DNA from: G963668435 sp963668435
GTDB lineage: Bacteria > Latescibacterota > Latescibacteria > Latescibacterales > Latescibacteraceae
Length of the DNA stretch: 64,000 nucleotides
Assembly (NCBI GenBank): GCA_963668435.2
Contig: CAXXSC010000010.1
Location: 248,001-312,000 of the forward strand
Reading direction: 5' to 3'
Shown: piece by piece, positions 36,631 through 44,091 of the stretch
Numbering within the stretch: the stretch's first letter is position 1
How the letters are laid out: every line of letters begins with the position of its first letter
Notes under the pieces: generated by a model
Seen by the model: the letters and a program-made list of their open reading frames with translations, nothing else
What the model was told of the DNA's origin: nothing
The model's database searches: none
Translations under genes and position numbers: made by a program

Positions 36631-37148
36631 GACTCCTCCAGCCTGCTCTGAATTTCTGATATTCTGTCGCGCAACTCAGCGGCCTTCTCGTATTCCTCGC
36701 TGGCAATAACCATTTCCAGTTCTGTACGAAGTTTTTTCAGCTCGTCGCGTGCACCGGCCCTGGGTGATATTTTTATTGGCTCAATCTGCTGATGTTCTGT
36801 GTGCCCGTGGATTTTCTTGAGGATCTCACGCACATGTTCACCGAAAGCCTCATGACAGCCATCACAGCCAAAAAGACCGTCTTTTTTAAACTCACGGAAA
36901 CTGAGCCCGCAAACCTTACAGGTTATATCGGGAATATCCTCATCCCGTGACAAAGCGTCGGATGCACCAGATTTCCCGTTGAGCACACTCCCCCCCATCT
37001 CCGGGGTCTTTTCGGCAGATTCAAATTCAATACTCAATCCCCGTTCGCGAGCGCAGTCGAGGCATATCTGCATGACAACCTTCTCGCTGTCCACGATCTG
37101 CGTGAAAACGATCTGAGCTTCATTTATGTTGCATATCTGGCATTTCAT
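36627..37148 (-). CDS. mcsA: McsA-like zinc-finger protein, activator of McsB
   Basis: 173-residue partner of McsB. Two pairs of CxxC motifs are visible: CQICN with CLDC in the first 35 residues, and CKVCG with CDGC around 85-105; both should bind zinc. A UVR domain closes the protein (ELEMVIASEEYEKAAELRDR), matching the UVR-like middle domain of ClpC. ATG 37148 has GTGGA seven bases upstream; a GTG at 37160 is in frame but less likely. It is followed immediately by mcsB. Confidence 0.9.
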   Translation of the reverse strand: MKCQICNINEAQIVFTQIVDSEKVVMQICLDCARERGLSIEFESAEKTPEMGGSVLNGKSGASDALSRDEDIPDITCKVCGLSFREFKKDGLFGCDGCHEAFGEHVREILKKIHGHTEHQQIEPIKISPRAGARDELKKLRTELEMVIASEEYEKAAELRDRISEIQSRLEES

Positions 37149-37244
37149 GGCATATTCCACTTTTCATCATACACAAATGATCACAGGTCAAAACCATCTG
37201 TCTTTAGCACCTGTTTCGATACATCTATCAAATAATTATACGCA

Positions 37245-37994
37245 TCAATATATTTTTTGTTCGTCAAGATTATCCTTAGCCAGTTCCTCGAGCTTACCAT
37301 CCCTGAGCATCATGAGCCTGTCAGCCCGACGGGCCAGGAATGTATCGTGAGTAACAATGACAAACGAGCATTTGTGTTCTCCGGCAAGCCCCCACAAGAG
37401 ATCATGGAGTTTTTCTGAGTTCTTGTGATCAAGGTTCCCAGAGGGCTCGTCCGCAAGAACAATAGAAGGCTCGTTCATGAGCGACCGCGCGACAGCAACA
37501 CGCTGAAGTTCGCCGCCGGACAACTCGCCGGGACGATGTTCCATTCTTCCTGACAGTCCGACCTGATCCAGGAGCCCGGCCGCCCGTTCATGTGTCTGTG
37601 TCCGGGATTTGCCGTTGATAAGTGCCGGCATCTGGACATTTTCAAGCGCAGTGAACTCAGGGAGAAGGTGATGGAACTGATATATATAGCCGATATAACG
37701 ATTACGATATACCGCGAGCTCTTCGTCATTTTTCAGAAAAAGATCCTCGCCATCAAGAATCAGACTTCCTGAACTTGGCCGATCGAGCATCCCGAGAATA
37801 TGAAGCAGTGTCGACTTCCCTGCTCCCGACTCGCCGACAACAGCAAGAATTCGACCGGCATGAAGGTCGAGATCGAGATCTTTCAGCACTTCGAGAGAGT
37901 CACCGCCCATCGAATAATACTTCATAATACCGCGCGCCGACAGAATAACGTTTTCCACTGTACCTGAGCCTCCTGTTTCCATCATTACCCTCAC
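37245..37994 (-). CDS. lolD: ABC transporter ATP-binding protein, LolD family
   Basis: ATPase of a MacB/LolCDE-type mechanical transporter that releases lipoproteins from the inner membrane. Walker A is GESGAGKSTLLHILGML (about residues 53-70), the ABC signature LSGGELQRVAVARSL, and Walker B SIVLADEPSGNLD with the H-loop VTHD. About 249 residues. GTG 37994 overlaps the lolC stop codon by four bases; ATG 37985 or 37982 may be the real start since GAGGG lies just before them. Confidence 0.92.
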   Translation of the reverse strand: MRVMMETGGSGTVENVILSARGIMKYYSMGGDSLEVLKDLDLDLHAGRILAVVGESGAGKSTLLHILGMLDRPSSGSLILDGEDLFLKNDEELAVYRNRYIGYIYQFHHLLPEFTALENVQMPALINGKSRTQTHERAAGLLDQVGLSGRMEHRPGELSGGELQRVAVARSLMNEPSIVLADEPSGNLDHKNSEKLHDLLWGLAGEHKCSFVIVTHDTFLARRADRLMMLRDGKLEELAKDNLDEQKIY

Positions 37995-39265
37995 TCAGCC
38001 CGTATGGCGTCGACAGGATCGAGCATCGAGGCTTTTCTCGCGGGATAAACACTTGAAACCCAGCAGAGAAGCATTGCGACGATGGTTATGGCGAGAAAAT
38101 CACTCATCTGGAGCTCGACCGGCACGGCGCTGACGAAATAGACATCGGCAGGAAGGCTCAAAATCCTGTATTTATCCTGAATCATGCAGACAGTATAGCC
38201 GATGACACTGCCAAGCAGTGTGCCGGATATCCCGACAAAAGCGCCCTGGTAAACAAAAATCCGCTGAATTGAGGCCTTACTTGCCCCCATTGATTTAAGA
38301 ATGCCAATCTCGCGCGTTTTATCCATGACCATCATGATGAGACTGCTGACAATATTGAAAGCCGCGACAAGAATGATCAGGCTCAGCACGATGAACGCCG
38401 CCCATTTTTCAAGCTGCATCCAACTGAACAGGGTTTTGTTGCGCACGATCCAGTTGCTGGAGAAATAAGGGTATTTTCCAAGTTCCTGTTCGATAAGTCC
38501 GCCTTGTTCCGTGTATTTCTCCGCAGCGAACGCGTCCTCGATTTTCAAGGATATCCCGGAGACTTTATTGTCATACCCCATGATTTCCTGGGCTTTTTTC
38601 ATATCAATAAGCACAACAGAGTTGTCATAATCATAATAGCCGCTGCTGAACATACCTGTTACCCGGAACGGAATCAGCGGAGGCATCACGCCACCAAGAA
38701 TATCGTTCATACCATCCTCATCGAGCATCCCCATCATGTATACTTTGTCACCGATATTATACACACCGAGGTTTTGAGCTACATACCAGCCGATAACAAT
38801 TCCGGGAATACCATCCTCGTCTGTAGAAAAATCGAGATAGCCGTCGGTGATATAATCGCGTATATCGGATATGTCACCGATTGTGGAAAGATCGGTGCCA
38901 CTGGCATCCACCGCGGCATACTGGTTCTGTTTCGAAGGCCCCATGAGTACGGTCTTATAGACACAGAACGGGGAAGCTCCAGTTACGCCCGGGATACTTT
39001 CGAGCGTATCCATCGCATCCTCATAATCCCGCATTCCGCCTCCATCCAGGATCGAAGACACCCAGATATGCCCCTGCATACCGACCAGACGGGTCCTGAG
39101 CTCTTTCGAGAAACCGTTCATCAGGGAGAGAACAATAATCAGCGCTGCCACGCCGAGAGCTATACCGGCAATGGATATCAGCGATATAATCGAAATGAAA
39201 CCAGTCTTTTTCCTCGCCAGAAGATAGCGCCAGGCAATGAAACTTTCGAAACCATTCACGCACAT
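37991..39265 (-). CDS. Lipoprotein-releasing ABC transporter permease, LolC/LolE family
   Basis: 424-residue permease with four membrane segments: one near residues 22-45 (SIAGIALGVAALIIVLSLMN) and three in the last 150 residues, around a large periplasmic domain. The motif SLMNGFSKELRTRLVGMQGH is typical of LolC/E. Only one permease is encoded, so the transporter is probably a homodimer (LolF-type) rather than LolC plus LolE. AAGGAGC lies before ATG 39265. It is the first gene of the long minus-strand run. Confidence 0.9.
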   Translation of the reverse strand: MCVNGFESFIAWRYLLARKKTGFISIISLISIAGIALGVAALIIVLSLMNGFSKELRTRLVGMQGHIWVSSILDGGGMRDYEDAMDTLESIPGVTGASPFCVYKTVLMGPSKQNQYAAVDASGTDLSTIGDISDIRDYITDGYLDFSTDEDGIPGIVIGWYVAQNLGVYNIGDKVYMMGMLDEDGMNDILGGVMPPLIPFRVTGMFSSGYYDYDNSVVLIDMKKAQEIMGYDNKVSGISLKIEDAFAAEKYTEQGGLIEQELGKYPYFSSNWIVRNKTLFSWMQLEKWAAFIVLSLIILVAAFNIVSSLIMMVMDKTREIGILKSMGASKASIQRIFVYQGAFVGISGTLLGSVIGYTVCMIQDKYRILSLPADVYFVSAVPVELQMSDFLAITIVAMLLCWVSSVYPARKASMLDPVDAIRAE

Positions 39266-39294
39266 GCTCCTTTTCTTGAAATAAACATATGACT

Positions 39295-39323
39295 AATATA
39301 CGCAATAGCTTCCGCAGTGACAA
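39295..39323 (-). promoter_or_regulatory. Sigma-70-type promoter of lolC-lolD-mcsA-mcsB
   Basis: TTGTCA (39323-39318) and TATATT (39300-39295) on the minus strand, spaced by 17 bases; predicted start about 23-25 bases before the lolC ATG. It lies in the 150-base divergent spacer. Confidence 0.65.
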
Positions 39324-39341
39324 AGGCCAATAAAAAAAAAC

Positions 39342-39369
39342 TTGCTTTTATATATAAAAAACGTATACT
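39342..39369 (+). promoter_or_regulatory. Possible promoter of the first DUF4159 gene
   Basis: TTGCTT (39342-39347) and TATACT (39364-39369) with a 16-base spacer. The -10 box is good and the -35 box poor. The A-rich tract just upstream could act as an UP element. Confidence 0.45.
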
Positions 39370-39415
39370 TCAAGTGTTAGAGTGGTAAATTTAGAACAAA
39401 ACAGGAGGAAATGCC

Positions 39416-40189
39416 ATGAAAAGATTTTTGTTCCTTGCTCTGCTTGTCGTTCTCGCCGCCTGCACTTCCTGTTCTTTTATCCAGGTCGGATTCCAAACGC
39501 CTGCAGTTCAGGACACCGGCAGCGGCAAAGAAATCGAGGCCGCCACTATCGAACTCCCCATGCTGGTAACCGAAAGAATGCTATTCCCGCAGTCCTGCTC
39601 ACGCTCGATTATCAATCTCAAGGAAGCTCTAACTAAGTACTCGCCGATTCGCGCCACACTGCCCGGTCAGGTCAGGCTTGGCGATGAAAAGCTCATGAAT
39701 TACCCCTTTGTCTGCCTGATCGCTGACAAAAGTTTTGAAAGCACCCCGGAGGAACGCGCCAACCTCGCAAATTATCTCAGGAACGGGGGATTCATCCTTC
39801 TGGAAAACGCCAGGGCCGAGCATGAGAACAATGAAGTCGAGGCAACGTTCCGTAAACTGATACGCGATTCACTCGGCAGTGTTCGTTTTGAGATCCTTCA
39901 GAATTCTCATGAAATTTATCATACTGTTTTCGATTTCGACAAACCTCCAATCGGGGTGGAAAACAAGGCCGTTATTACCTCGACGAAAATCACAAAAGAA
40001 GGTCCGGTAGATATTGGCGTCTTAAACAAGTCTGTTCATTACCTCGAGGGTGTCTATCTCAACGGCCGTCTTGTCTGCGTTCTTTCCAACAAGGGCTATT
40101 GCGTCAAATGGAATGAATATTCCAATAACGAGCCACAGTTAAAAATGGGCGTAAATATCGTAGCCTATGCATTGGCGAATAATAAATAG
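39416..40189 (+). CDS. DUF4159 domain protein, probable lipoprotein
   Basis: 257-residue exported protein. The N-terminal signal ends in a cysteine-bearing stretch (LLVVLAACTSCSF) that fits a lipobox. The body is a single DUF4159 domain: MNYPFVCLIADKSFESTPEE, then LANYLRNGGFILLENAR and a C-terminal YLEGVYLNGRLVCVLSNKGY. DUF4159 usually appears at the end of operons with MoxR ATPases and von Willebrand proteins; here it stands alone. Function unknown; the fold is thought to resemble a glutamine-amidotransferase-like domain. AGGAGG precedes the ATG. It is followed by a terminator. A paralogue lies at 43299. Confidence 0.78.
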   Translation: MKRFLFLALLVVLAACTSCSFIQVGFQTPAVQDTGSGKEIEAATIELPMLVTERMLFPQSCSRSIINLKEALTKYSPIRATLPGQVRLGDEKLMNYPFVCLIADKSFESTPEERANLANYLRNGGFILLENARAEHENNEVEATFRKLIRDSLGSVRFEILQNSHEIYHTVFDFDKPPIGVENKAVITSTKITKEGPVDIGVLNKSVHYLEGVYLNGRLVCVLSNKGYCVKWNEYSNNEPQLKMGVNIVAYALANNK

Positions 40190-40215
40190 TAGAAAATACA
40201 CAATGCATAAAAAAA

Positions 40216-40247
40216 GACTTTCGGAAACACTCCGGGAGTCTTTTTTT
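40216..40247 (+). terminator. Rho-independent terminator after the first DUF4159 gene
   Basis: A 10-bp stem with two G-T pairs (40216-40225 with 40231-40240), loop of five bases, followed by seven T residues. It lies 27 bases after the stop codon. A run of A upstream allows partial function on the other strand. Confidence 0.85.
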
Positions 40248-40309
40248 ATATGAGTTGAAATCCGAAAATTGTATATTAGTCACACATATTCCAGACAAAA
40301 AGGGACAAC

Positions 40310-41272
40310 ATGACGTTCATTTCACTTGATCTTGGAGGAACAAAGCTCGCAGGCGCTCTTTGGAATGACTCCGGCGAAATCATCCATCGGGAAATCGATT
40401 ATCTGAATGGTAAAGGCGGCGACGATGTGGGCGAACTGATCACCGCCCAGCTTTCGTGCATTATGGAAAAAGCTGATTCTATACCAAAGGCAATCGGTGT
40501 ATCTGTTCCCGGCATTGCCTACAGCGATGATGGCTCTGTCTGGGCTCCAAACATTCCCGGCTGGGAACGCTACCCGCTGAAATCGGAAATAGCGACGCTT
40601 TGCGATAATGATTCCACTATTGTTTCAGTCGAAAGCGACAGGACCTGCTATATTCTCGGCGAAACCTGGCACGGCGCGGCGGCGGGAGCTTCAGACGCCA
40701 TCTACCTTGCGGTGGGTACCGGAATAGGCGCGGGTATTATCGCCGACGGCCGTATTCTCCACGGCGCATCGGACATCGCGGGCTCTGTCGGCTGGATGGC
40801 ACTCAACCGACCTTTTCTCGACCGTTACAAGGCCTGCGGATGTTTCGAGACATATGCCTCGGGTGACGGTATCGCCAAGACAGCGCACCTTCTTCTTGAG
40901 GAAAACGGCCGCAAGACATCCCTTCTTGATGAATTTTCACCGGATGAATTAACTGCTCACGAGGTTTTCGAAGCTTTTGACAGGAATGACTGGCTGGCGG
41001 TGAAAACACTCGATATCTGTATCGAATTCTGGGGTATGGCAACCGCAAACCTGATAAGCATATTCAATCCCGAGGTAATTGTGTTCGGTGGTGGAGTATT
41101 CGGCCCCGCGGTCCGTTTTCTCGATCGAATCGCCAGTCAGGCTGCCCAATGGGCCCAACCGATAAGCATGACACAGGTTCGCCTTGCCGCCTCGGCGCTC
41201 GGTGATGACAGCGGCCTGATCGGTGCGGGACGGCTTGCATTTGAATCGGCGGGGATTGTCCTGCCGGAATAA
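40310..41272 (+). CDS. ROK family sugar kinase
   Basis: Cytoplasmic kinase of 320 residues with the ROK start FISLDLGGTKLAGALW and the nucleotide-site stretch LAVGTGIGAGIIADGRILHG. The catalytic aspartate is probably in TLCDNDSTIV. The usual zinc-binding group of ROK proteins (histidine in GH plus CxCGxxGCxE) is not complete: the place reads GSVGWMAL followed by KACGCFETYASGDGI. Possible substrates are glucose, N-acetylglucosamine, N-acetylmannosamine or mannose. The neighbouring MFS transporter and SIS isomerase suggest uptake and phosphorylation of an imported sugar. GGGACA is a weak ribosome-binding site before ATG 40310. Confidence 0.85.
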   Translation: MTFISLDLGGTKLAGALWNDSGEIIHREIDYLNGKGGDDVGELITAQLSCIMEKADSIPKAIGVSVPGIAYSDDGSVWAPNIPGWERYPLKSEIATLCDNDSTIVSVESDRTCYILGETWHGAAAGASDAIYLAVGTGIGAGIIADGRILHGASDIAGSVGWMALNRPFLDRYKACGCFETYASGDGIAKTAHLLLEENGRKTSLLDEFSPDELTAHEVFEAFDRNDWLAVKTLDICIEFWGMATANLISIFNPEVIVFGGGVFGPAVRFLDRIASQAAQWAQPISMTQVRLAASALGDDSGLIGAGRLAFESAGIVLPE

Positions 41273-41316
41273 CATCCATCAGGAAATGCAATCAATTCAC
41301 GTATAAAGGAGGCTTT

Positions 41317-42486
41317 GTGCCCGACTATAAAAGACAGCGTGTATTTTCCGCATCCTGTCTCGGCATGCTCGTTTTCGGTATCATGATGACAACATTGGGT
41401 TCGATCCTCCCTTCCATGACAGGGAAATTCGGTCTGAGCGCCTCTGATTCGGCCGGACTGTTTCTGTTCATGACTTTCGGGATGTTCGCGGGATCGGTAC
41501 TATTTGGCCCCATTGTCGACCGTTTCGGCTACAAGCTTCTACTTATCCTCTCCACCGGTGCAATCGCAGCAAGTCTTGCCGGAATCGCCATGGCCACCGG
41601 AATTGCCATGATCCGGGCCTCACTGCTCCTTATCGGTTTCGGCGGCGGAGTGATCAACGGCGCCACCAACGCGATTGTCTCGGAGATCAGCGAGGAAGGC
41701 AAAAGCGCCGGACTGAGTCTGCTCGGTGTCTTTTTCGGGATAGGCGCATTCGGTGTTCCATTCGCACTCGGACAGCTGATCGGTAAAGTGAGTTATGAAT
41801 CTGTCATATTCGCTATCGCTGCCATTGTCCTTATCCCGTTTTTCTTTTTCATCGCAACAGCATTCCCGAAACCGAAAATGTCGCAGGGATTTCCTGTCAG
41901 GGAAATGGTCACCCTTCTCAAAAGCAAGTCACTTCTTCTGCTCGGTTTTGTTCTTTTCTTCGAAAGCGGTATTGAAATCGCCACCGGCGGATGGGTATCA
42001 TCGTTTTTTTCATCTGAATTCGGTATCGATCCCGGCCGGGCAGTGCTTTACATGTCTTTTTACTGGCTGGGCCTGACAGCGGCGAGGCTGGCACTTAACC
42101 TACTTCTGAAGCGTCTCTCCCCCCGCCTGCTCATCAACATATGTTTTATTACGGCCCTTGCGGGTACGATAATCCTGACAGTGTCTTCCTCTCTTCTCCC
42201 GGCGGTTCTGGGCCTGATGCTTATCGGCGCCGGTTTTGCGGCAGTTTTCCCCGTCATTCTCGCGCACGTTGGTGAACTGTATCCCGAGATAACCGGCACT
42301 GCGTTCGGAATCGCGATGGTCATGGCACTCTGCGGCGGCATGTTCATCCCGTGGCTCATGGGTTTCATGGGGGAGCTTAAAGGGCTGAGGCTGTCTTTTT
42401 CAATTGTTTCAATCAGTATTATCTGCCAGATCGGCATTTATCTTTTCTGGACACGCCAACAGAAAAAAACTATCACTAACCACTAA
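41317..42486 (+). CDS. MFS transporter, probable sugar permease
   Basis: 389-residue major facilitator with 12 predicted membrane helices. The loop 2-3 signature is FGPIVDRFGYKLLL (about residues 65-80). It resembles the FucP/GlcP or sugar MFS groups by length and by GFGGGVINGATNAIVSEIS in helix 4-5. Start is GTG 41317 with AAAGGAGG eight bases upstream, so a good site. It lies between a sugar kinase and a sugar isomerase, which supports a sugar substrate. Confidence 0.85.
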   Translation: MPDYKRQRVFSASCLGMLVFGIMMTTLGSILPSMTGKFGLSASDSAGLFLFMTFGMFAGSVLFGPIVDRFGYKLLLILSTGAIAASLAGIAMATGIAMIRASLLLIGFGGGVINGATNAIVSEISEEGKSAGLSLLGVFFGIGAFGVPFALGQLIGKVSYESVIFAIAAIVLIPFFFFIATAFPKPKMSQGFPVREMVTLLKSKSLLLLGFVLFFESGIEIATGGWVSSFFSSEFGIDPGRAVLYMSFYWLGLTAARLALNLLLKRLSPRLLINICFITALAGTIILTVSSSLLPAVLGLMLIGAGFAAVFPVILAHVGELYPEITGTAFGIAMVMALCGGMFIPWLMGFMGELKGLRLSFSIVSISIICQIGIYLFWTRQQKKTITNH

Positions 42487-42506
42487 TTATCACAAGGGAG
42501 ACATCC

Positions 42507-43268
42507 ATGCTTGCCAAACAATGGCTCGACAACACACGCGCGATTATGTACAAAATTGAAAATACCCAGCAGGACAATATCAGGGCTGCAGCAGAAATCA
42601 TGGCTGACAGTATTGCCGCCGGACGCTGGGTGCATACATTCGGCTGCGGCCACGCGACACTGCCCATCGAGGAGATGTATCCGAGAATCGGTGGATTCGT
42701 CGGTTTTCACCCCATGATCGAACTTCCTCTTTCGTTTTTCACCCATATCACCGGCGAGATGGGCGTCCATCAGTTCGTTTTCCTCGAGAGAGTCGAGGGT
42801 TATGGCAACGAGATCATGAAGAGCTACACGTTCGACCCCAAGGACTCCATGTGGATGTTCTCCCATTCCGGTATCAATAACGTGAATATCGATATCGCGC
42901 TCGAGGCTAAAGAGAAAGGCATGAAAATTGTCACTTGCGGTTCTGCGGAAGAATACAGCACCGTGGCATCCCGTCATTCATCAGGGAAACGCCTGCCTGA
43001 AATCGCGGATGTCGTGATCGACACCTGTGTTCCGGCTCGTGATGCCTCCGTTCCGCTGAAAGACCATTTCGACTATATTGGCCCTGTTTCGACAATGGCC
43101 TTTGTAACCGTAGTTTGGATGACCATCACCACAGTAGCGGAAATTCTCGTTGAACGCGGTGAAAAGCTCTACATCCATCCTTCGCACAACGTTCCCGGCG
43201 ATACCACTGCCCACGAACGCCTGCGTGAGGCACTCGATGAATACAAAAAACGCGTTGCCGGCGTCTGA
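42507..43268 (+). CDS. SIS domain sugar-phosphate isomerase-like protein (UPF0309 type)
   Basis: 253-residue cytoplasmic protein with a SIS fold: VHTFGCGHATLPIEEMYPR near residue 43, WMFSHSGINNVNIDIALEAKEKGMKIVTC near 118-146 (given in parts: MFSHSGINN and GMKIVTC), and VVIDTCVPARDASVPL. The pattern fits the stand-alone UPF0309 family, thought to act on amino-sugar phosphates; related MurQ and GmhA enzymes remove lactyl ether or isomerise sugars. AGGGAGA precedes the ATG. It follows the MFS gene by 20 bases and is probably co-transcribed. Confidence 0.82.
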   Translation: MLAKQWLDNTRAIMYKIENTQQDNIRAAAEIMADSIAAGRWVHTFGCGHATLPIEEMYPRIGGFVGFHPMIELPLSFFTHITGEMGVHQFVFLERVEGYGNEIMKSYTFDPKDSMWMFSHSGINNVNIDIALEAKEKGMKIVTCGSAEEYSTVASRHSSGKRLPEIADVVIDTCVPARDASVPLKDHFDYIGPVSTMAFVTVVWMTITTVAEILVERGEKLYIHPSHNVPGDTTAHERLREALDEYKKRVAGV

Positions 43269-43298
43269 TAACGGCACGTGTCAATTCAGACAGGTATT

Positions 43299-44051
43299 AT
43301 GAATAAACTACTCTGGATTCTCGGCATAATCCTGTGCTTCGGTTCATTTGAAACCGGAGCACAGGAGCGGTCAGTTCCCAAAATACTGAAAGCGACACTG
43401 ATCTCTGACAGTAGTAATAAAACAAATGTCAAAGGCCAGGCGACAATCGCAATCGGACGGGGGCGGGACTTTCCACGTCCGCGCGATCAGTTCAACAAAA
43501 CACTCTCGACTATCAGCGAGCAGATGAACAATACGAGTGGCGTGTATGTCAATGAATACGCCGGTCTCAAACTGGGATCATCTTATCTACTCGAAATACC
43601 GTTTGTGATTATCACCTCTGAGGAGAAATTCACTCTGACAGCCGATGAAACGGAAAATGTGAAACGTTATCTCGAAAACGGGGGATTTATTTACGGCGAA
43701 AACACGCTGGCCACAAGCAGGAACAGCCCGGCAGAACAGTCATTCAAGAAAATGATCCGGGAGACAATCGGAAAAGAAGCCCGCTTTTCAGAAATCAATA
43801 AAGGGCATAGTCTTTTCGGAATTTTCAATGATTTTCCCGATGGAGCGCCAATACTGAGAGACGGCCCGATTGTGAACACGTCACCACTTCTGGCGGTGAA
43901 ATACAAAGGACGTATTGTCGCTATTTTTTCGAACCGTCCCTATACGCTCGCATGGAATCGTCCTGCAAAGAATACTCTCCCGTTGAAATTCGCCGTCAAT
44001 ATGATTATATTCGCTTTACAGCAACACGGCGGCCTCACTATTCGCAACTGA
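43299..44051 (+). CDS. DUF4159 domain protein with signal peptide
   Basis: 250-residue exported paralogue of the protein at 39416. Signal peptide LLWILGIILCFGSFETGAQ without a lipobox, then a DUF4159 domain: YLLEIPFVIITSEEKFTLTA, VKRYLENGGFIYGENTLA and YKGRIVAIFSNRPYTLAWN. The start is ATG 43299; a GTG at 43278 is in frame but adds residues before the signal. Function unknown. Together with its paralogue it brackets the ROK-MFS-SIS genes. Confidence 0.76.
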   Translation: MNKLLWILGIILCFGSFETGAQERSVPKILKATLISDSSNKTNVKGQATIAIGRGRDFPRPRDQFNKTLSTISEQMNNTSGVYVNEYAGLKLGSSYLLEIPFVIITSEEKFTLTADETENVKRYLENGGFIYGENTLATSRNSPAEQSFKKMIRETIGKEARFSEINKGHSLFGIFNDFPDGAPILRDGPIVNTSPLLAVKYKGRIVAIFSNRPYTLAWNRPAKNTLPLKFAVNMIIFALQQHGGLTIRN

Positions 44052-44091
44052 TATATTCCGTCCTTATTCAATCCAACATAAAGGAGCAGGT

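Noticed and set aside
38504..39292. Plus-strand open frame (262 codons)
   Set aside because: Antisense to the LolC/E permease gene and crosses its promoter.
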